Assembly (NCBI RefSeq): GCF_002934665.1
Contig: NZ_NIRS01000002.1
Span: 62,001 to 126,000, forward strand
From: Pseudomonas laurylsulfatiphila
GTDB taxonomy: Bacteria; Pseudomonadota; Gammaproteobacteria; Pseudomonadales; Pseudomonadaceae
Length of the DNA stretch: 64,000 bases
Direction: 5' to 3'
A program made the position numbers and the translations under genes. The notes beneath the pieces were generated by a model. That model saw only the letters and a program-made list of their open reading frames with translations, was not told the DNA's origin and searched no databases. The stretch's first letter is position 1, and every line of letters begins with the position of its first letter. This document shows, piece by piece, positions 58,204 to 64,000 of the stretch.

Positions 58204-58864
58204 GCAGGTTCTCCCCGTTACGCGGCAAGCCACGAAACATATCGGCGTAGAGCCGGTACACCACTTTGGAGGCATGAATGACGGCGGCCTGGTCGTGCGG
58301 GTCATCCAGAGTGTCCATCAGTCGACGGTAGGTCTGCATATGTTCGATATCCAGCGAACCGTGGGAACTGAGGTAGCTGAAGGCGCTTTCCGGCAAGTCC
58401 AGGCGCTGGCGAATACTGCCGGCGGCGTGGGTCGCCAAGGCGATGCTCGTGCCTTCTAGCACGTTGACCATGCCGAACAGTCCCACCGGGTTGTCCCTGG
58501 CAATCAGGTCGTAGAGGAAACTGACCATCAATTCGATCGGCAATGACGGGCGCCCGTCCCGTACAGCGTCCCTGTCACCGCCGCAGGCTTGAATGTCATT
58601 GAGCACCCATTGTTCGTGGCCATATTCGTCCTCGATGTATTCACAGACCGCTTCGCGCAGCCATTCCAGACGCAATGGCAGGCGCGCCCCGCAGGCCATC
58701 ATCAACGGCACGGTATGGCGTACGTGGTAATAGGCCTGTGCCAGAAAGGCCCGGTAACTTTCCAGGCTGACGTCGCCCTGCAGCGCATCACGGATGATCG
58801 GCAGGTTGAACAGCTCATTGCGTTCTTGCTCAGTGGCTTGTTGCAACGTGTCAAAAAAGCTCAT
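58190..58864 (-). CDS. TenA/haem-oxygenase-like putative diiron enzyme
   Basis: 224 residues from the ATG at 58862-58864 (GAGGA nine bases upstream). All-helical TenA/PqqC/HDO fold. Candidate metal ligands Glu80, His83 (EYGHE), Glu137 (VLEGTS), His168, Asp172 and His175 (SHGSLDIEHMQTY) follow the E..H..E..H-D..H order of haem-oxygenase-like diiron oxidases. That family includes N-oxygenases and fatty-acid-cleaving UndA, whereas thiaminase TenA lacks these ligands. I infer an O2-dependent oxidation of the ligase or acyltransferase product. It overlaps the ligase gene by ATGA (58861-58864). Confidence 0.8.
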   Translation of the reverse strand: MSFFDTLQQATEQERNELFNLPIIRDALQGDVSLESYRAFLAQAYYHVRHTVPLMMACGARLPLRLEWLREAVCEYIEDEYGHEQWVLNDIQACGGDRDAVRDGRPSLPIELMVSFLYDLIARDNPVGLFGMVNVLEGTSIALATHAAGSIRQRLDLPESAFSYLSSHGSLDIEHMQTYRRLMDTLDDPHDQAAVIHASKVVYRLYADMFRGLPRNGENLHAPV

Positions 58865-60342
58865 GGTGCGGATTCCTCGGAAAATACAGATTCGGTCAAT
58901 TGCCGCCGGTAGCACTCGATGATGGCGTCACGGCGGGGCCGGCCATTGGCGGTGAGCAAACCGTTGGTGGCACTGAAGGGTTGGTCGAGCCGACTCCAGT
59001 GGCGGACCTGGGCGTACTCGGGTAAAGACTCGTTGGCCTGGGCCACGGCGGCGGCCAGTTGTTCGTCGGTACAATCCGGGCGATGCGGCCACAGCAGCGC
59101 ATGGTTGTGGGGCATCGCCTCGCCATAGACGAAGGCCTGGGCGACAGGCCCGCGCTGGGTCAATTCGGCTTCCACCCACTCGGGATTCACATTGCGCCCG
59201 AAACTGGTCACGAACTGATGCTTTTTGCGTCCCTTGAGGTAGAGAAAACCTTCGGCGTCGAACTCGCCGAGATCGCCACTGGGCCACCACTGCGCGGTGT
59301 GCGGCGCCTCTCCCAGATAGCCCAGCAAGGTTGAACCCTTGATCAGCACTTCTCCGTCATCTGCCAGGCGAATCTCCACATGGGGCAATGGCCGTCCGAC
59401 ACTGCCGGGGCGCCGAGCTTGCGGGCGATTGAGGCACACTACCGATGCGCACTCGGACAACCCGTAACCTTCATAGACAGGTATGCGCACACGTTCAGCG
59501 CGATGCAGTAGATCTTCACTGACCCGGGCACCGCCCACGGCGGCAAAACGCAGGTGCTGTGGGTCGAAAGCCTTCTGCTCGGCAGCACCGACCAGCATCA
59601 GCAACAACTGCGGCACCAGGACCAGGCTCTGGGGGGAGCGGCTGGCCAGGCAACCCAATAGTTTCGGCACTTCCACACCGCTGGCGCCTGCAATCCCCAG
59701 GGTTTTCTGGCTGGGCAGGCTCAAGGTGGCCCCGGCATACACAGCGGCGTAACAACCGATGTTCTCCAGCAAAATGGCCAGCGGCAGCAGCGCCAGGTGG
59801 TGTTGCGGGTCGGTGGGTTGGCTGGCCAGATCCAGCTCGCGAGCGACCCGCAGAATGCTGTCGGCACTCAAGCACACGCCCTTGGGTGTGCCTGTGGTGC
59901 CCGAGGTGAAGGTCAACTTCGCGGTGCCTTCAGGCATCCGGTTCGGGCCACTGAACGTGCGGTGCCAGAACTCGCCGCACTTCAGATATCCAGCGGCTTG
60001 CAGTTCGTCCTGCAATGGCGGCTCGGCAATGACGTGCTCGGCCTGGCTCTGCTCCAGGCAATGCTTGCGTTGCGCCGGACTGAAAAAAGGCGGCAAGGCC
60101 ACGCAGGTCAACCCCTCGAACAGCGCGGCCAGGTCCCAGAGCAGGGCTTCGATACCATTGTCCAGGGCCAGGGCGACCACCCTGACCCGTTCATCACGCA
60201 GGCGCTGCTGACGATAAATGACCTCGGTATAGAGCGTGGCGTAGTCGAGCTTGCGATGATCGTCCCACAGGGCAATGGCGATGGCTTTTTGCTCAGCATG
60301 ATTACGCAGGGTCTGTTTGAAATGCTCCATTTCAGGCGACAT
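58861..60342 (-). CDS. adenylate-forming (AMP-binding) acyl ligase
   Basis: 493 residues from the ATG at 60340-60342; an ATG at 60330 has no ribosome site. Adenylation motifs: A3 LTFTSGTTGTPKGV (143-156), A5 YEGYGLSECASV, A7 SGDLGEFDAEGFLYLKGRKKHQFVTSFGRNVNPEWVE. At the A10 position, where the catalytic lysine normally sits in NGK, the sequence is NGRPRR, so residue 468 is Arg. It probably activates a fatty or other carboxylic acid, but the substitution may weaken or redirect the adenylation step. No carrier-protein gene is nearby. It overlaps both neighbours, so it is translationally coupled. Confidence 0.88.
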   Translation of the reverse strand: MSPEMEHFKQTLRNHAEQKAIAIALWDDHRKLDYATLYTEVIYRQQRLRDERVRVVALALDNGIEALLWDLAALFEGLTCVALPPFFSPAQRKHCLEQSQAEHVIAEPPLQDELQAAGYLKCGEFWHRTFSGPNRMPEGTAKLTFTSGTTGTPKGVCLSADSILRVARELDLASQPTDPQHHLALLPLAILLENIGCYAAVYAGATLSLPSQKTLGIAGASGVEVPKLLGCLASRSPQSLVLVPQLLLMLVGAAEQKAFDPQHLRFAAVGGARVSEDLLHRAERVRIPVYEGYGLSECASVVCLNRPQARRPGSVGRPLPHVEIRLADDGEVLIKGSTLLGYLGEAPHTAQWWPSGDLGEFDAEGFLYLKGRKKHQFVTSFGRNVNPEWVEAELTQRGPVAQAFVYGEAMPHNHALLWPHRPDCTDEQLAAAVAQANESLPEYAQVRHWSRLDQPFSATNGLLTANGRPRRDAIIECYRRQLTESVFSEESAP

Positions 60343-61009
60343 GGCAGGCACCTTCAATGGAGGTCGGCAAGCCCAGGCGACTGAACAGGCCGATGTTGCG
60401 CAAATGAATGAACCCGGAGCGGATATTGCCGAAATGAACCCACGGCTTACTTTCGTAGTAATTGCCCCAGGCGTGGCGGTCGTCGCCCAGGCGCGCCGGA
60501 TCGGCAGCACACAGGGTCACGGGCTTCAAGCCAAGGCGATGAAAGCTATTGACCAGCCCCACGTTTCCGGTAAAGGCGACCCATTCCAGCCCCCCCATGG
60601 CCAGCAGGAAGGTCATCGCGATGATGCTCATCCGCGCGCTGCCGGTGTCGCTGGCAGCCAGGTTGCCGACCTCGACGATGGCTGAGCGGCTTACGGTGTG
60701 GTCGGCCGCGGCACTGATCAGCGGATCGATCGCCTCATCCAGGTAACCTTCCAGAAACAGCGGTCCACTGCTCGCCAGACGCACGCCAACCACCGCGCAA
60801 AGCGTGCCGGACGCATCGCTCATGCCAAACAGCTCCGGCATGAAGTGGCGAACATCGGCACCGTGGGCCCGACGAAACCGTTGCTGGATAAAGGCTTCGA
60901 AGACACACCTTTGCGGGGCGTCCGGCAAGGCCCTGACAAGATGCATCTGCTGTGCTTCGGTCAAGCCAAAGCGCAGGGGCAACTGAACGTTCCAGTTGAA
61001 AGCGGACAT
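60332..61009 (-). CDS. thermostable-haemolysin-family (GNAT/LuxI-like) protein
   Basis: 225 residues, full length for the family named after Vibrio delta-VPH haemolysin (PF12261). RRAHGADVRHFMPELFGMSD, LCAVVGVRLASSGPLFLEGYLDEAID, AIVEVGNLAASDTGSARMSIIAMTFLLA and NVGLVNSFHRLGL are the conserved blocks. The layout resembles LuxI/GNAT acyltransferases, so I infer acyl transfer rather than direct lysis. No signal peptide is present. It is the first gene of the seven-gene operon, its ribosome site GGGGAG (61020-61025) lying in a hairpin. Confidence 0.82.
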   Translation of the reverse strand: MSAFNWNVQLPLRFGLTEAQQMHLVRALPDAPQRCVFEAFIQQRFRRAHGADVRHFMPELFGMSDASGTLCAVVGVRLASSGPLFLEGYLDEAIDPLISAAADHTVSRSAIVEVGNLAASDTGSARMSIIAMTFLLAMGGLEWVAFTGNVGLVNSFHRLGLKPVTLCAADPARLGDDRHAWGNYYESKPWVHFGNIRSGFIHLRNIGLFSRLGLPTSIEGACHVA

Positions 61010-61019
61010 TGAAAAACAT

Positions 61020-61040
61020 CTCCCCGGATCAATGGGGGAG
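61020..61040 (-). promoter_or_regulatory. hairpin sequestering the first ribosome site of the operon
   Basis: On the minus strand CTCCCC (61040-61035) pairs with GGGGAG (61025-61020), which is the Shine-Dalgarno sequence ten bases before the ATG at 61009; the loop is nine bases. TTTTTC follows, so it could alternatively be a weak terminator for the cytochrome gene that ends at 61059. Confidence 0.45.
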
Positions 61041-61058
61041 CAGTATCAAAGACAATTC

Positions 61059-62789
61059 TTAACGAAGTCTGAAGGTGACAAAACGGTTCGCATCAGTGGT
61101 CTTCTGATTGTCACCTTGCAGGACCGGGGCCAGCCCGGGCGCCGAGACTGCACCCGTATCCGCCCCGGCAACCGGCAGGCTGGTCGACAGGGGTACGCTC
61201 TGCGTGACGTTGCTCATCCGGGTGATCTCCACCTGCACCTTGTCCTTGCCGAGCAGGTAGTCGGCCAGCTTCTGCGAAAACGGCCAGTAGTTCAGGTCGG
61301 CCGTCAGGGTCAGCGGCCCGACGGCGTCGGCCGGCACCAGGAAGGAGAACTCCCCGATATCGTAGCCCTTGGGCAGAATGCGGTTGTCCGAGAGAATTTG
61401 CGTGGCATTCCAGACCTCGACGTCAAGCGGGTTGCCGTCCTTGTCGCCTATGTGCACCTTGAAATTTCGCGTGTTGACTTCGGTCTTGCCGTCCTTGATC
61501 GAGCCCAGTCGGTAGATCTCGCGCCCCGTGGCATCCTGCACCCGGAAATCGATCCACATCTCCCGTCCCTCCGGAAAGCCGGTCGGCAGCTTGTGCCCTG
61601 CGCCGACATTGGAAACCTTGACGGCGACCGAGGTGTATTGCCCGGCAACGATCGCTGCCGGCAATTGCTCGAAGGTTATTTCCCCCGCGCGCGCGAGCAT
61701 GTTGCGAGCCCGTTGTGCGCCCTCATCCTGACCGAGATGGTTGAGCATCATCGCGTTAGCCCCGCTGAACCAATGCGAGGCGACCTCCTCGCGATCCGGC
61801 CCCATGATCGCGGCCTTACCCTTGAAACCCGGCATGTGGCAGCTCTGGCAGGTGACATCGTTAAGGCTGTAGGTGCTCTCCTGCCATTCGTCATAGGTGC
61901 GCTCCACCGCCACGCTGCTGAACGGGTGCGTGACGTTGTGGCAGGTGCCGCAAAAGTCCGAGCGGGTGTGCAAAGCCGAATACACAGTGTCGTGATAAGG
62001 CGAGACGGCGTCTTTGCGCGGGCCGAACTTGGTCGGTTTACCGTGTGCCCGAGGGCTCAGAACATAGGCGCCATTGTCCAGGCCCGTGCGGGCACTGATG
62101 TTGTGGCAGGTTTCGCAATCGACCCCGGGCATCGGAGTGTTCTTCGCGCTGTCTTCAACCGAGGAGCGGTTGACTTGCGAAGTGATCTGCCCGGTCGTGA
62201 GACCGATCGGCGTATGGCAGCCGGTGCAGAAGTTATCGACCTTGCCCTCGGTAGCCGAACTCGCACGCTTGAGCAAGGCCCGATAGATGGGTTCATCCCA
62301 GGCCTGGGACATCATCGACGAGCGCCACTGCTTGTAGATCTCCGTATGGCAAGCGCCACAGACCTGGGCATTGTCGAAGTCCTTCACATTCAAGACCAGG
62401 TTACCGGTGGTATTGGCCCGGTGAGGGAAGAACGGCATCCCGCCATTCACATGCATGAGCCTGGAGCGTGCTGGCTCCAGCCACTTCTCATTGCTCTGAT
62501 TGTCATTGCCCTGATTGTTATTGCTCTGCGGTTCGTCGGCTGCCACCAGCGTCACCGTCAGCAGGCAGGCCAGGAAGAACAAAATACGGCGAGCCAGAGG
62601 CCTGAGTGCCAGGAACAACGGTATGAACAATGTCGCCAGGGAAATGTTCAAGTCGACAATAGCCAGCTTGACGCCTGGCGGTACGTTGAACATTGCCATG
62701 TAAGACCCGGCGCTGATCGTCCAAAGAACAATCAAGGCCGATAGCCCGTGCAGCGCCAACTGTGCACACGTTGATCTGGAGTGGCTCAT
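61059..62789 (-). CDS. membrane-anchored pentahaem cytochrome c
   Basis: 576 residues from the ATG at 62787-62789 (GAGGA seven bases upstream); the frame extends 33 codons further without support. Two or three hydrophobic segments lie within residues 10-84, followed by an Asn/Gln-rich linker. Five CxxCH haem sites follow: C144-H148, C188-H192, C225-H229, C280-H284 and C314-H318. The pattern resembles cytochrome c554/NapC-related multihaem families. The last 230 residues are a haem-free beta-rich domain. Likely role is periplasmic electron transfer; no partner oxidase is adjacent. It is 49 bases upstream of the seven-gene operon on the same strand. Confidence 0.87.
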   Translation of the reverse strand: MSHSRSTCAQLALHGLSALIVLWTISAGSYMAMFNVPPGVKLAIVDLNISLATLFIPLFLALRPLARRILFFLACLLTVTLVAADEPQSNNNQGNDNQSNEKWLEPARSRLMHVNGGMPFFPHRANTTGNLVLNVKDFDNAQVCGACHTEIYKQWRSSMMSQAWDEPIYRALLKRASSATEGKVDNFCTGCHTPIGLTTGQITSQVNRSSVEDSAKNTPMPGVDCETCHNISARTGLDNGAYVLSPRAHGKPTKFGPRKDAVSPYHDTVYSALHTRSDFCGTCHNVTHPFSSVAVERTYDEWQESTYSLNDVTCQSCHMPGFKGKAAIMGPDREEVASHWFSGANAMMLNHLGQDEGAQRARNMLARAGEITFEQLPAAIVAGQYTSVAVKVSNVGAGHKLPTGFPEGREMWIDFRVQDATGREIYRLGSIKDGKTEVNTRNFKVHIGDKDGNPLDVEVWNATQILSDNRILPKGYDIGEFSFLVPADAVGPLTLTADLNYWPFSQKLADYLLGKDKVQVEITRMSNVTQSVPLSTSLPVAGADTGAVSAPGLAPVLQGDNQKTTDANRFVTFRLR

Positions 62790-63139
62790 AGCATTTCCTC
62801 TGGACGGTTCGCAGAGGAGGACTGCAGTACTTCTATTGAGTAGCCAAGGGGTATTTCGTGATGCAAACCGATGGTTACATGCAATCACTCAATGGGGTAC
62901 TTACAGCTCCACAGCTTGCCGCCGCTGCACCTTTCATGAACGGGACAAGCTCACTGAGCAATTACCCTGCCATCGCTGTAACAAAATATGTGCGAGGAGC
63001 GAAATGTGCCTGCAAACATTCGTCGAAAGTTGAAATGCCGTGCTGATGCTGGCGTGAATACTGCTGGGGAATTGCGCCCCGTTTGTGGGGACGCTCACAC
63101 CGAAATCGGGGGCCACTCATCGTCTTGAGTCGATCCCCA
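62790..63139. other. intergenic region, no gene seen
   Basis: 350 bases between the cytochrome start and the ohrR stop. It should contain the cytochrome promoter. The open frames here have no ribosome sites or family similarity. A short CCCC/GGGG inverted repeat near 63080 is not a convincing terminator. Confidence 0.4.
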
Positions 63140-63598
63140 TTAATCCCTGTCTTTCGTCGTCCGAATGAGATTGCCCCGTAACTTCACGATGGCCTTCTGC
63201 ATTTGCACGAAGTCGTCGGGATCGAGGCCGGTTTGCGGGAAGCCGTCTTCGCGCAGGCCTTCACGCAGCGTTCGCCCCTCTTTTGTGAGATTGATCCGCA
63301 CCTGGCGTTCGTCTTCCGGGTCGCGCTGGCGCAGCAGATAACCCATCGCCTCGAGCTTCTTCAGGATCGGCGTGAGGGTGTTGGATTCGAGAAACAACTT
63401 TTCGCCAAGGCTGCCGACGGTCTGATTGTCTTCTTCCCACAGCGCGACCAGGGTGATGTATTGCGTGTAGGTCAGGCCGAGCCGTTCGAGCATCGGCTTG
63501 TAGGCCTTGCCGAAGGCCAGGTTGGTGGAATAGACGGCAAAACACAGGAAGTCGGAGAGTTTGAGATCCAGGGCGGATGTCTTGTCGGTGTTTTTCAT
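63140..63598 (-). CDS. ohrR: MarR-family organic-peroxide sensor OhrR
   Basis: 152 residues. KLSDFLCFAVYSTNLAFGKAYKPMLERLGLTYTQYITLVALWEED is the OhrR signature, including the reactive cysteine in FLCFAVYS that is oxidised by organic hydroperoxides. The winged helix follows (TVGSLGEKLFLESNTLTPILKKLEAMGYLLRQRDPEDERQVRINLT). It represses ohr, which lies directly upstream on the same strand. Its own promoter or a regulatory palindrome lies at 63615-63630. Confidence 0.92.
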   Translation of the reverse strand: MKNTDKTSALDLKLSDFLCFAVYSTNLAFGKAYKPMLERLGLTYTQYITLVALWEEDNQTVGSLGEKLFLESNTLTPILKKLEAMGYLLRQRDPEDERQVRINLTKEGRTLREGLREDGFPQTGLDPDDFVQMQKAIVKLRGNLIRTTKDRD

Positions 63599-63614
63599 GG
63601 ACGTTCTCAGGGGT

Positions 63615-63630
63615 CAGTCTCGCAAGACTG
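63615..63630. promoter_or_regulatory. inverted repeat before ohrR
   Basis: CAGTCT (63615-63620) and AGACTG (63625-63630) form a perfect repeat with a four-base loop, 17 bases upstream of the ohrR ATG. It could be an autoregulatory site or a small leader hairpin. Confidence 0.35.
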
Positions 63631-63681
63631 AAACTATACGTCGTACGCGATGGTATCGGAAGTGTGCATAAACACCGACGA

Positions 63682-63713
63682 CCGGCTCACCGGGAAAATC
63701 CCCGTTGAGCCGG
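63682..63713 (-). terminator. hairpin downstream of ohr
   Basis: The 13-base arms 63682-63694 and 63701-63713 pair with one mismatch around a six-base loop, 13 bases after the ohr stop on the minus strand. No long T tract follows, so read-through into ohrR is possible. Confidence 0.55.
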
Positions 63714-63725
63714 CCGTGCAGCGGG

Positions 63726-64000
63726 TCAGGCCGTCAAGACATTGATGTCGACATCAATGTTGCCGCGTGTGGCCTTGGAGTACGGGCAGATTGCATCGGC
63801 GTTATGGGCCAGTTCAGTCGCCACCCCATGATCCAGTCCCGGCACGCGCAACGTCAGGCGGGCCTGGAGGAAGTAAGCCGCGCCGGTCTGGCCCAGATCG
63901 ACTTCAATGTCGACGGCCGTGTCGGTCGGCAGTGTCACCTTCATTTGCTGGGCGGCCAGCCCCACCGCTGCGATGTAGCAGGCCGACCACGCTCCGGCGA
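63726..64000 (-). CDS. ohr: organic hydroperoxide resistance protein Ohr, partial
   Basis: About 91 residues; the N-terminal third is outside the window. Both catalytic cysteines of the OsmC/Ohr fold are visible: WSACYIAAVG at the window edge and CPYSKATRGNIDV near the C-terminus. LQARLTLRVPGLDH and ELAHNADAICPYS are Ohr-subfamily blocks, and Ohr-type CPYSKATRGN separates it from OsmC. It reduces organic peroxides using lipoylated proteins. The ohr-ohrR order on one strand is common in Pseudomonas. Confidence 0.92.
   Translation of the reverse strand, partial: AGAWSACYIAAVGLAAQQMKVTLPTDTAVDIEVDLGQTGAAYFLQARLTLRVPGLDHGVATELAHNADAICPYSKATRGNIDVDINVLTA

Noticed and set aside
58190..58864. Naming the TenA-like gene undA (alkene-forming)
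   Set aside because: The ligand pattern is shared by several HDO enzymes; nothing specific to UndA was recognised.
60996..62744. 582-residue plus-strand frame over the cytochrome
   Set aside because: The minus strand has five CxxCH motifs and a good start; the plus frame has no recognisable domain.

Overview
The window looks like chromosomal DNA of a Pseudomonas of the fluorescens group. The sequence is GC-rich, the genes are densely packed with short Shine-Dalgarno-led gaps, and the gene families (msu/sfn sulfur genes, ohr-ohrR, thermostable haemolysin family, many ABC/MFS uptake systems) are typical of that group. Three loci carry Pseudomonas-type REP/REPIN palindromes of one sequence family and one carries a different REPIN. 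I found no rRNA, tRNA, CRISPR, IS element or prophage.

Layout. 1-3.3 kb: the 5' part of an outer-membrane-type meta-pathway transporter, a divergent AraC regulator, a truncated GNAT gene, a glycine-zipper lipoprotein and a YfcE-type phosphoesterase. 3.3-13.1 kb: a sulfur-starvation region. A plus-strand operon msuE-msuD-msuC-sfnR faces a minus-strand operon sfnB-(NtaA-like flavin monooxygenase)-metI-metQ-metN. Both first genes have good sigma-54 (-24/-12) promoters, and SfnR, a sigma-54 activator without a receiver domain, is encoded between them, so the block reads as one self-contained regulon for releasing and importing organic sulfur. 13.2-15.1 kb: a divergent HxlR regulator/MFS efflux pair. 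15.1-23.1 kb: an amino-acid uptake and oxidation block, with a four-gene ABC importer (Tat-exported binding protein), an APC permease, a MocR regulator, a DadA-like oxidase and a RidA imine deaminase. 23.1-27.1 kb: a small putative zinc peptidase, a GFA-fold protein and a GAF-GAF-GGDEF-EAL c-di-GMP enzyme. 27.3-30.8 kb: two tandem Rieske oxygenases with a divergent LysR regulator, apparently less GC-rich than the rest. 30.8-37.2 kb: a small Asp/Arg/His lipoprotein, a DUF1329 protein, a 53-residue DUF2986 protein, a large secreted multicopper oxidase and a nucleotidyltransferase-fold protein. 37.4-51.5 kb: transporters (MHS-type MFS, AspT, PotE, another MFS), a P-loop kinase, an Aer-like chemoreceptor, a DNA/RNA nuclease, a second MocR regulator and a TIM-barrel isomerase, punctuated by REPIN arrays.

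52.2-64 kb: a NarL-type sensor and regulator in convergent orientation, then a tightly overlapped seven-gene minus-strand operon (thermostable-haemolysin-family protein, adenylate-forming ligase, haem-oxygenase-like putative diiron enzyme, short-chain dehydrogenase, TPR protein, OmpR-type regulator and sensor kinase), then a pentahaem membrane cytochrome c and the ohr-ohrR peroxide-resistance pair. The seven-gene operon is my best candidate for an undescribed system. It looks like a small-molecule pathway built from acyl activation, oxygenation and reduction, with its own two-component controller. Its ligase has Arg in place of the catalytic A10 lysine, and the ribosome binding site of its first gene lies in a hairpin.
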